This document shows positions 7,975 through 14,597 of a DNA stretch of 44,695 nt, piece by piece; within the stretch, counting starts at the first letter, position 1, and each line of letters begins with the position of its first letter. The translations under genes were made by a program, and so were the position numbers. The notes below the pieces were generated by a model, which worked only from the letters and a program-made list of their open reading frames with translations, was not told the origin of the DNA and did no database searches. This DNA comes from Thiobacillus sp. UBA6205 (lineage in GTDB: Bacteria > Pseudomonadota > Gammaproteobacteria > Burkholderiales > Thiobacillaceae). The DNA is taken from assembly GCA_002421825.1 (NCBI GenBank), contig DISR01000004.1, forward strand, positions 2,176 to 46,870, written 5' to 3'.

Positions 7975-10011
7975 TCAGCCGTTCTCGTCCGGGGGCACGG
8001 CCCCGTACATCACCTGCTTGAGTTCGGCGAGTTTGTCGCGCAGTCCTGCGGCTTTTTCGAATTCCAGGTTTTTGGCCGCATCGAGCATCTCCTTTTCCAG
8101 GCGCTTCATCTCGCGCGCCAGTTCCTTCTCGCTCATGACATGGTAGGTCGCCAGGGTCTGCGCAGCCTTGAGTTCGAGGCGGGCGGATTCCATGTCCACC
8201 GTGCTCTCGATGATGTCCTTGATCTTCTTTTCCACGCCCTTGGGGGTGATGCCGTGCGCGGTATTGAATTCCACCTGTTTTTTGCGCCGCCGGTCGGTCT
8301 CGTCGATGGCGCGGCGCATGGAATCGGTGATCCTGTCGGCATAGAGGATGGCAGTGCCGTGGATGTGGCGCGCCGCACGACCGATGGTCTGGATGAGTGA
8401 GCGCGTGGAACGCAGGAAGCCTTCCTTGTCCGCGTCGAGGATCGCCACCAGCGACACTTCCGGGATGTCGAGGCCTTCGCGCAAGAGGTTGATGCCGACC
8501 AGCACGTCGAACATGCCCAGTCTCAAATCGCGGATGATCTCGACCCGCTCCACGGTGTCGATGTCGGAATGCAGGTAGCGTACTTTCACGCCGTGTTCGC
8601 TCAAGTAATCGGTCAGGTCCTCGGCCATGCGCTTGGTCAGGGTGGTGACCAGCACGCGTTCCCCAACAGAAATGCGCTTGTTGGCCTCGGACAGGAGGTC
8701 GTCGACCTGGGTCGTCACCGGGCGGATTTCCACCACCGGGTCGACCAGGCCGGTGGGGCGCACCACCTGCTCCACCACCTGGCCCTGGTGCGCCGCCTCG
8801 TAGTCCGCCGGCGTGGCCGACACGAAAATGGTCTGCGGCATCAGGCGTTCGAACTCGTCGAACTTGAGCGGGCGGTTGTCCAGCGCAGAAGGCAGGCGGA
8901 AGCCGTATTCGACCAGGTTCTCCTTGCGCGCGCGGTCACCCTTGTACATGCCGCCCACCTGCGGAATGCTGACGTGCGACTCGTCGATGAACATCAGCGA
9001 ATGGCGCGGCAGGTAGTCGATCAGCGTCGGCGGCGGCTCGCCGGGCTTGCGCCCCGAGAGGTGGCGCGAGTAGTTCTCGATGCCCTTGCAGAATCCCATT
9101 TCGTTGAGCATTTCCAGGTCGAAGCGCGTGCGCTGCTCGATACGCTGCGCCTCGACCAGTTTGTGATTGGCGTAGAAGTACTCCAGCCTGTCCTTCAATT
9201 CGATCTTGATCGCCTCGATGGCGCGCAGCGTGGTCGCGCGCGGGGTGACGTAATGGCTGGACGGGTACACCGTGAAGCGCGGCACTTTCGAAACGACGTG
9301 GCCGGTCAGCGGGTCGAACAGCGAGAGGCTGTCGATCTCGTCGTCGAACAGGCTGATCCTGAGCGCGGTCTCCGCGTTTTCCGCGGGAAACACGTCGATC
9401 ACGTCGCCGCGCACGCGGAAGGTGCCGCGGTTGAAATCGAACTCGTTGCGCTCGTACTGCATGGTGGAAAGGCGCTGCAGCACCTCGCGCTGCGCCAGCT
9501 TCTCGCCCTGTTTCAGGTGCAGGATCATGCTGTGGTAGTCGACCGGGTCGCCGATGCCGTAGATGCACGACACCGTCGCCACGATGATGGTGTCGCGCCG
9601 CTCCATCAGCGCCTTGGTCGCCGAGAGCCGCATCTGCTCGATGTGCTCGTTGATCGACGAATCCTTCTCGATGAACAGGTCGCGCGAGGGCACGTAGGCC
9701 TCTGGCTGGTAGTAGTCGTAGTAGGACACGAAGTACTCGACCGCATTCTCGGGAAAAAACTCGCGCATTTCCGCATACAACTGCGCGGCCAGGGTCTTGT
9801 TCGGCGCCAGGATCAGCGCCGGCCGGCCGGCGCGGGCGATGACGTTGGCCATGGTGTAGGTCTTGCCGGAACCGGTCACCCCCAGCAGGGTCTGGTAGGC
9901 CAGGCCGTCCTCCAGGCCCTCGCCCAGCAGGCGAATGGCCTCGGGCTGGTCGCCCGCCGGTTCGAAGGGTTCGTGCAGCCGATAGGGGCTATTGGGAAAG
10001 GTCAAAATCAC
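7975..10011 (-). CDS. uvrB: Excinuclease ABC subunit B
   Basis: UvrB is the damage-verifying DNA helicase of nucleotide excision repair; it receives damaged DNA from UvrA and recruits UvrC. Landmarks: Walker A GVTGSGKT near residue 44, the beta-hairpin region with YYDYYQPEAYVP, the Walker B-type DESH, helicase motif VI QTIGRAARH, and a C-terminal UVR coiled coil (EKEMLDAAKNLEFEKAA) that contacts UvrC. Starting at the GTG at 10011 gives 678 residues, the usual family length. An ATG 24 codons further upstream would run into the aminotransferase promoter and adds sequence unlike other UvrB N-termini. No clear Shine-Dalgarno is visible. The gene is divergent from the aminotransferase. Confidence 0.96.
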   Translation of the reverse strand: MILTFPNSPYRLHEPFEPAGDQPEAIRLLGEGLEDGLAYQTLLGVTGSGKTYTMANVIARAGRPALILAPNKTLAAQLYAEMREFFPENAVEYFVSYYDYYQPEAYVPSRDLFIEKDSSINEHIEQMRLSATKALMERRDTIIVATVSCIYGIGDPVDYHSMILHLKQGEKLAQREVLQRLSTMQYERNEFDFNRGTFRVRGDVIDVFPAENAETALRISLFDDEIDSLSLFDPLTGHVVSKVPRFTVYPSSHYVTPRATTLRAIEAIKIELKDRLEYFYANHKLVEAQRIEQRTRFDLEMLNEMGFCKGIENYSRHLSGRKPGEPPPTLIDYLPRHSLMFIDESHVSIPQVGGMYKGDRARKENLVEYGFRLPSALDNRPLKFDEFERLMPQTIFVSATPADYEAAHQGQVVEQVVRPTGLVDPVVEIRPVTTQVDDLLSEANKRISVGERVLVTTLTKRMAEDLTDYLSEHGVKVRYLHSDIDTVERVEIIRDLRLGMFDVLVGINLLREGLDIPEVSLVAILDADKEGFLRSTRSLIQTIGRAARHIHGTAILYADRITDSMRRAIDETDRRRKKQVEFNTAHGITPKGVEKKIKDIIESTVDMESARLELKAAQTLATYHVMSEKELAREMKRLEKEMLDAAKNLEFEKAAGLRDKLAELKQVMYGAVPPDENG

Positions 10012-10028
10012 AGTTACAATCTGCCGGT

Positions 10029-10052
10029 TTTTGCGCCAGAATGGGCGCAAAA
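10029..10052. promoter_or_regulatory. 9-bp inverted repeat between uvrB and the aminotransferase gene
   Basis: TTTTGCGCC (10029-10037) and GGCGCAAAA (10044-10052) are exact reverse complements with a 6-base spacer. They sit 18 bp upstream of uvrB and 35 bp upstream of the aminotransferase ATG. The shape is that of a dimeric repressor site controlling a divergent promoter pair. It does not resemble a LexA box, and I cannot name the regulator. Confidence 0.45.
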
Positions 10053-10086
10053 GTAAGCATTTTACGCTTTGACAACCCGCCAAACC

Positions 10087-11286
10087 ATGAACCCCCTGCT
10101 CTCACGTCGCGTCCAGTCGATCAAACCCTCCCCCACCCTCGCGGTTACCGCCCGCGCCGCCGCGCTCAAGGCCGAAGGCCGCGACATCATCGGGCTGGGC
10201 GCCGGGGAACCCGACTTCGACACCCCCGACCACATCAAGCAGGCGGCGATCGAGGCGATCAACCAGGGCTTCACCAAGTACACCGCGGTGGACGGCACGC
10301 CGGGCCTGAAGAAGGCCATCATCGCCAAGTTCCAACGCGACAACGGCTTCGCCTATACCCCGAAACAGGTTCTGGTTTCCTGCGGCGGCAAGCAGAGCTT
10401 CTACAACCTGGCCCAGGCCGTGCTCGACGCCGGCGACGAGGTCGTCATCCCGGCACCCTACTGGGTGTCCTACCCGGACATGGTGCTCTTGGCCGACGCC
10501 AGGCCGGTGATCGTCCATGCCGGCATCGAACAGGGTTTCAAGATCACGCCGGCCCAGCTCGAAGCCGCCATCACCCCCAGCACCAAGCTGTTCGTCATCA
10601 ACAGCCCGAGCAACCCCACCGGTGCGGTATATACGAAGGACGAGCTGGCGGCGCTGGGCGAAGTGCTGAAGAAACACCCGCGCGTGCTCATTGCGACGGA
10701 TGACATGTACGAGCACATCCGTCTCAACGACGTGCCCTTCGTCAACATCCTCAACGCCTGCCCCGACCTCACCGAGCGCACCCTGGTGCTGAACGGCGTG
10801 TCCAAGGCCTATTCCATGACCGGCTGGCGCATCGGCTATGCCGCGGGCCCCGAGACCATCATCCAGGCCATGGCCAACATCCAGTCGCAATCGACCTCCA
10901 ACCCCACCTCGATTTCGCAGGTGGCGGCGGAAACCGCGCTGAACGGCGACCAGGGCTGCATGGCGCCCATGCTGGCCGCCTTCCGCCAGCGCCACCGCCT
11001 GGTGGTGGATGGCCTCAACGCCATTCCCGGCCTCAAGTGCCTGGACGCCGGCGGCGCCTTCTATGCCTTCCCCGACGCGCGCGAAGCCGCCGCGAACATG
11101 AAAACGGCGGGGAAGATTGCCGAGGCCAGCGACCTCGCGCTGTCCGAATACCTGCTGCTGGAAGCCGGCGTGGCCGTGGTGCCCGGCTCCGCCTTCGGCG
11201 CCGACGGCTACATCCGCCTGTCCTTCGCCACCTCCAACGCCAACCTGGAAAACGCCCTGGCGCGAATGGCCAAAGCGTTGGCATAA
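10087..11286 (+). CDS. PLP-dependent aspartate aminotransferase (class I, subgroup Ib type)
   Basis: Transfers the amino group of aspartate (and possibly other amino acids) to 2-oxoglutarate; cytoplasmic, PLP-dependent. The 399-residue protein shows GAGEPDFDTP near the N-terminus, SPSNPTGAVY in the middle, and the PLP-lysine motif SKAYSMTGWR near residue 240. These match the Thermus/rhizobial-type AAT rather than E. coli AspC. I chose the ATG at 10087 (MNPLLSRRVQ); an in-frame TTG at 10069 is less likely. The gene is divergent from uvrB and is followed by the first of the 9-nt-unit hairpin elements. Confidence 0.93.
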   Translation: MNPLLSRRVQSIKPSPTLAVTARAAALKAEGRDIIGLGAGEPDFDTPDHIKQAAIEAINQGFTKYTAVDGTPGLKKAIIAKFQRDNGFAYTPKQVLVSCGGKQSFYNLAQAVLDAGDEVVIPAPYWVSYPDMVLLADARPVIVHAGIEQGFKITPAQLEAAITPSTKLFVINSPSNPTGAVYTKDELAALGEVLKKHPRVLIATDDMYEHIRLNDVPFVNILNACPDLTERTLVLNGVSKAYSMTGWRIGYAAGPETIIQAMANIQSQSTSNPTSISQVAAETALNGDQGCMAPMLAAFRQRHRLVVDGLNAIPGLKCLDAGGAFYAFPDAREAAANMKTAGKIAEASDLALSEYLLLEAGVAVVPGSAFGADGYIRLSFATSNANLENALARMAKALA

Positions 11287-11309
11287 ATTCAAAAGCACAG
11301 TCAAAAGCA

Positions 11310-11386
11310 TTAACAGGGAGGTAAGAGAGGAACGGGAGGAAATCCGATATTGCTCTCCTCCCTTACCTCCCCTTCCTCCCTGTTAA
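11310..11386. repeat. 9-nt-unit hairpin element, copy 1
   Basis: A 77-bp imperfect palindrome with exact 12-bp ends TTAACAGGGAGG / CCTCCCTGTTAA. The left arm reads as three 9-nt units (AGGGAGGTA, AGAGAGGAA, CGGGAGGAA). The right arm, reverse-complemented, is also three such units (AGGGAGGAA, GGGGAGGTA, AGGGAGGAG). An A-rich stretch precedes it and AAAAAGGTTTTTT follows. It lies between the aminotransferase and the polymerase gene and can act as a terminator for the former. Copy 3 is closely similar; copies 2 and 4 share the architecture. Confidence 0.85.
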
Positions 11387-11394
11387 AAAGGTTT

Positions 11395-11422
11395 TTTACG
11401 CACTGATCAGAAGTTCTAGAAT
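11395..11422 (+). promoter_or_regulatory. Candidate sigma70 promoter of the Y-family polymerase gene
   Basis: TTTACG at 11395-11400 and TAGAAT at 11417-11422 are 16 bp apart, ending 27 bp before the ATG. The -10 is good and the -35 moderate. The -35 overlaps the T-tract that closes hairpin element 1. Confidence 0.35.
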
Positions 11423-11426
11423 TCAG

Positions 11427-11443
11427 ATTCCCTCTGAGGGAAT
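11427..11443. promoter_or_regulatory. Perfect palindrome over the polymerase ribosome-binding site
   Basis: ATTCCCTC, one base, then GAGGGAAT: an exact 8+1+8 palindrome. GAGGG, its right half, is also the best Shine-Dalgarno for the ATG at 11450 (9-base spacing). It could be an operator just downstream of the promoter, or an RNA hairpin that hides the ribosome-binding site. Confidence 0.45.
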
Positions 11444-11449
11444 GCCTGA

Positions 11450-12670
11450 ATGTTCCACTCGCTTTACGTTGATCTCAATTCCTTCTTCGCTTCGGTCGAG
11501 CAGCAGCTCGACCCGAGCTTGCGCGGCCAGCCTTTAGGCGTGCTGCCGGTGCTGGCGGAGACCACCTGCTGCATCGCCGCCAGCATCCAGGCCAAGCAGT
11601 TCGGCATCAGGACCGGCACGCCGGTGTGGGAAGCGAGGAAGCGCTGCAAGGGCATCCGCTTCGTGCAGGCGCGCCCGCCGGTATACGTGGAAATGCACCA
11701 CAAGATCGTCGAAGCGGTGGAATCCTGCTATCCGGTGGCAGCGGTGCTGTCCATCGACGAAATGGCGCTCGACCTCACCGGGCGCCATACCCGGGAAGCG
11801 CACGCGGTCAAGCTCGGGCGCCAGATCAAGCGCGCCATCTATGCGCAGGCGGGCGAAGTCATGCACTGCTCCATCGGCATCGCACCGAATCGTTTCCTGG
11901 CCAAGACCGCGTCCAATTTCAAGAAACCCGACGGCCTCGAACTCATCCGCCCGCAGGACCTGCCGCAGATCCTGCACAAGCTCGAACTGACCGATCTCAA
12001 CGGCATCAACCGCGGCATGGAAAAGCGCCTCAACCGCGTCGGCATCCAGTCCGTGGAACAGCTTTGCGCCGCGCCGGTGGAAAAGCTGCGGCTGGCCTGG
12101 GGCGGTGTCGAGGGCGAGCGCTATTTCGCCAAGCTGCGCGGCGAAAGCCTGCCGCCGCTGCCCACGCAGCGCTCCACCGTCGGCCATTCGCATGTATTGC
12201 CGCCGGAGATGCGCAACGACGAATCCGCCCTCGCCGTGCTCTACCGCCTGCTGCACAAGGCCGCCATGCGCCTGCGCCATTACGGCTACTATGCCGGCTC
12301 GATGAGCGTGCACGTGCGCTACCAGGAAGGAGAACGCTTTGCCGAGCAGACGCGCTTCGCCCCGCATGCCGACTCGCTCAAGTTCAACCACGTGCTGGCC
12401 GGGCTGTGGGAAAGGCGTCCGCGCCATGCCAGCCGGCCCATGAAAATAGGCGTGGTGCTGTCCGAACTCACCGAGCAGCGCTGCGTGGCGCGCGATCTGT
12501 TCGAAGAAGACAGCCAGGGCGAAGGCCTGTCGACCGCCGTCGACCAGATCAACCGGCGCTTCGGCCCCAACGCCGTGCATTTCGGCGCGGCGCACAAGGG
12601 CATCGGTTCGGCGCCCATGCGCATCGCCTTCAACCACATCCCGGAACTGCCAGTGGAAAGCGACGGCTAA
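11450..12670 (+). CDS. Y-family translesion DNA polymerase (DinB/UmuC-like)
   Basis: A 406-residue error-prone polymerase that copies past damaged bases. The palm has Asp8 in YVDLNSFFASVE and Asp103-Glu104 in LSIDEMALD, so the catalytic triad is present; Phe13 is the likely steric gate. A helix-hairpin-helix region lies near 185-215 (LNGINRGMEKRLNRVGI), followed by a little-finger domain to about 395. The C-terminus (IPELPVESDG) has no obvious QLxLF-type clamp-binding motif. The +2 residue of the first motif is Asn10, where E. coli DinB has Asp. No ImuA or UmuD partner is adjacent. Expression may be governed by the palindrome over its ribosome-binding site. Confidence 0.9.
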   Translation: MFHSLYVDLNSFFASVEQQLDPSLRGQPLGVLPVLAETTCCIAASIQAKQFGIRTGTPVWEARKRCKGIRFVQARPPVYVEMHHKIVEAVESCYPVAAVLSIDEMALDLTGRHTREAHAVKLGRQIKRAIYAQAGEVMHCSIGIAPNRFLAKTASNFKKPDGLELIRPQDLPQILHKLELTDLNGINRGMEKRLNRVGIQSVEQLCAAPVEKLRLAWGGVEGERYFAKLRGESLPPLPTQRSTVGHSHVLPPEMRNDESALAVLYRLLHKAAMRLRHYGYYAGSMSVHVRYQEGERFAEQTRFAPHADSLKFNHVLAGLWERRPRHASRPMKIGVVLSELTEQRCVARDLFEEDSQGEGLSTAVDQINRRFGPNAVHFGAAHKGIGSAPMRIAFNHIPELPVESDG

Positions 12671-12712
12671 ATCAGTCCTGGCCTGCATCAGAAGTAGATT
12701 TTGCTTTACTAA

Positions 12713-12724
12713 TTTGCCGGCAAA
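12713..12724. promoter_or_regulatory. 12-bp palindrome upstream of the TRAP operon
   Basis: TTTGCCGGCAAA is a perfect palindrome 56 bp before the dctP ATG, in a 109-bp intergenic region that must hold the operon promoter. It could be an operator for a substrate-responsive regulator; no regulator gene is adjacent, and I did not find a convincing sigma54 or sigma70 pair. Confidence 0.35.
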
Positions 12725-12779
12725 CTCAAGCTGGACTATTGTGGTACTTGCTTTGACCCGAGAACAAAAGGAGACCGCA

Positions 12780-13943
12780 ATGAGCGAAAAAGACAGCCAG
12801 CCTGACAATAAATCCAGCGACGAATCCGAAGCCAGACTGAGCCGCCGCAAGTTCCTCGGCGCCGCCGCAGCCACGGCGACGGGTGCGACCGCGCTGGGCT
12901 TCCCCGCGATCGCAAAGGCGCAAGCGCCGATCAGCCTGCGCTTCCAGAGCACCTGGCCGGCCAAGGACATCTTCCATGAATACGCGGTGGACTTCGCTAG
13001 CAAGGTTAACGCCATGACCGGCAAGGAGCTCAAGATCGAAGTGCTGCCGGCGGGCGCGGTGGTCAAGGCCTTCGACCTCCTCGATGCGGTGAGCAAGGGC
13101 ACGCTGGACGGCGGCCATGGCGTGGTGGCCTACTGGTACGGCAAGAACTCCGCCGCGGCGCTGTGGGGTTCGGGCCCGGCCTTCGGCATGGATGGCAATA
13201 TGCTGCTCGCCTGGCACTACTACGGCGGCGGCAAGGAACTGCTGGACGAGATCTATAAAGGCCTGAACATCGACGTCGTGTCCATGCTCTACGGCCCGAT
13301 GCCGACCCAGCCCTTCGGCTGGTTCAAGAAGCCCGTCACCAGCGTTGCCCAGATGAACGGGGTCAAGTTCCGCACCGTGGGCCTGGCGGTGGACATGTAC
13401 AAGGACATGGGCGTCGCCGTGAACCCGCTGCCCGGCGGCGAGATCGTGCCGGCCATGGACCGCGGCCTGCTCGACGCGGCCGAATTCAACAACGCCTCTT
13501 CCGACAACCTGCTTGGCTTCCCGGACGTGGCCAAGGTCTGCATGCTGCAGAGCTTCCACCAGTGCAGCGAGCAGTTCGAGATCCTGTTCAACAGGAAAAA
13601 GTACAACGCGCTCAATGCCGAGCACAAGGCCATCATCAAGCATGCCATCGAAGCCGCCTCGGCCGACATGTCCTGGAAGGCGATCGACCGCTATTCCAGG
13701 GACTACATCGACATGAGCACCAAGAAGGGCGTCAAGTTCTACAAGACGCCGGATGCCATCCTGAAAAAACAACTGCAGTCCTGGGACAAGATCATGAAGG
13801 CCAAGAGCGCCGAGAATCCGTCGTTCAAGAAAGTGCTCGACTCCATGCGCACCTTCGCGGCACGTGCCGCACGCTGGCAGAACGACACCAACGTGGACTA
13901 CAAGATGGCCTACAACCATTTCTTCGGCAAGAAGAAAGGCTGA
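12780..13943 (+). CDS. dctP: TRAP transporter substrate-binding protein (DctP family, 2-oxo/hydroxy acid type)
   Basis: The periplasmic solute receptor of a TRAP transporter, 387 residues. The N-terminus carries a twin-arginine signal (SRRKFLGAAAA at 21-31) with likely cleavage after AKA at residue 47, so it is exported folded by Tat. The body has LPGGEIVPAMDRGLLDAAEF, characteristic of the TakP-like branch that binds 2-oxo acids. AAAAGGAGA just before the ATG at 12780 is a strong ribosome-binding site. It is first in the operon dctP-dctQ-dctM and is followed by glyoxylate-pathway genes. The ligand is inferred from family and context: a small 2-oxo or 2-hydroxy carboxylate. A hairpin after its stop may set the ratio of receptor to membrane subunits. 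Confidence 0.9.
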   Translation: MSEKDSQPDNKSSDESEARLSRRKFLGAAAATATGATALGFPAIAKAQAPISLRFQSTWPAKDIFHEYAVDFASKVNAMTGKELKIEVLPAGAVVKAFDLLDAVSKGTLDGGHGVVAYWYGKNSAAALWGSGPAFGMDGNMLLAWHYYGGGKELLDEIYKGLNIDVVSMLYGPMPTQPFGWFKKPVTSVAQMNGVKFRTVGLAVDMYKDMGVAVNPLPGGEIVPAMDRGLLDAAEFNNASSDNLLGFPDVAKVCMLQSFHQCSEQFEILFNRKKYNALNAEHKAIIKHAIEAASADMSWKAIDRYSRDYIDMSTKKGVKFYKTPDAILKKQLQSWDKIMKAKSAENPSFKKVLDSMRTFAARAARWQNDTNVDYKMAYNHFFGKKKG

Positions 13944-13956
13944 TAAGCAGTGTTCG

Positions 13957-13976
13957 CCGCCGGCATCAGCCGGCGG
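13957..13976 (+). terminator. Attenuator-like hairpin between dctP and dctQ
   Basis: CCGCCGGC, loop ATCA, then GCCGGCGG, followed by the pyrimidine-rich TTCTTTCTC. The 8-bp GC stem lies 13 bp after the dctP stop and 24 bp before dctQ. Partial termination or 3'-end protection here would leave more dctP mRNA than dctQM mRNA, as is common for binding-protein genes. Confidence 0.6.
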
Positions 13977-14000
13977 TTCTTTCTCTTCGGGTGGTCCCAT

Positions 14001-14597
14001 ATGCATAAGCTCCTGATGGCGGTCGACCGCCTGTCCACGTTCGTGGGGCGCGTTTTCGCCTGGTCGATCGTGCTGTTGACGCTATTGGTGTCATGGGAAG
14101 TGTTTTCCCGCTATATATTGAATCACCCCCATCCCTGGGCACTCGACGCCCAGATCATGTTGTACGGCATCCTGTTCATGATGGCGGGCGCCTACACCCT
14201 GGCACATCAGGCCCACGTGCGCGGCGACATCCTGTACGAGAACTTTTCTCCGCGCACCCAGGCCAGCATCGACCTGGTGCTGTACATCATTTTCTACCTG
14301 CCCGGCATACTGGCCCTTACCTGGGCCGGCTGGAACTACGCCAACGAATCCCTGGCCATCCGGGAAAACACCTTCAGCCCGGACCCGCTGCCGCTGTACC
14401 CATTCAAGTTCATCATTCCCGCCGCCGGGGCGCTGCTGCTGGCGCAGGGGCTGGTGGAAATCCTGCGCTGCGTCATCTGCCTGCGAAGCGGCAGCTGGCC
14501 AGAACGGCTCAAGGATGTAGAGGAAATCGACGTGGACGAGCTCAAGGCCATGGTCAAGGACGAGGCCCAGGAACTGGAGCGGGAGAACCGCGCATGA
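14001..14597 (+). CDS. dctQ: TRAP transporter small permease subunit
   Basis: The small integral membrane subunit (198 residues) that links the binding protein to the large permease. Four hydrophobic segments are visible (about 18-38, 50-70, 92-112 and 130-152), with the family motif WEVFSRYIL near residue 31. I chose the ATG at 14001 (MHKLLMAVDR); a GTG at 13950 and an in-frame internal ATG are less likely. The C-terminus is a charged cytoplasmic tail. The stop overlaps the start of dctM by 4 bases (ATGA), showing translational coupling. Confidence 0.9.
   Translation: MHKLLMAVDRLSTFVGRVFAWSIVLLTLLVSWEVFSRYILNHPHPWALDAQIMLYGILFMMAGAYTLAHQAHVRGDILYENFSPRTQASIDLVLYIIFYLPGILALTWAGWNYANESLAIRENTFSPDPLPLYPFKFIIPAAGALLLAQGLVEILRCVICLRSGSWPERLKDVEEIDVDELKAMVKDEAQELERENRA

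Noticed and set aside
8569..10056. 495-residue open frame on the + strand opposite uvrB
   Set aside because: Antisense shadow of uvrB, with His/Arg/Val-rich composition.
11387..11449. LexA box before the Y-family polymerase
   Set aside because: No CTGT-N8-ACAG-type site; only the unrelated palindrome over the ribosome-binding site.
12671..12779. Sigma54 promoter before the TRAP operon
   Set aside because: TGG and TTGC pieces occur but not at GG-N10-GC spacing.
14093..14593. Upstream in-frame extension of dctM to 915 residues
   Set aside because: It lies wholly within dctQ in another frame and has an Arg/His-rich shadow composition; the ATGA overlap at 14594 is the real start.
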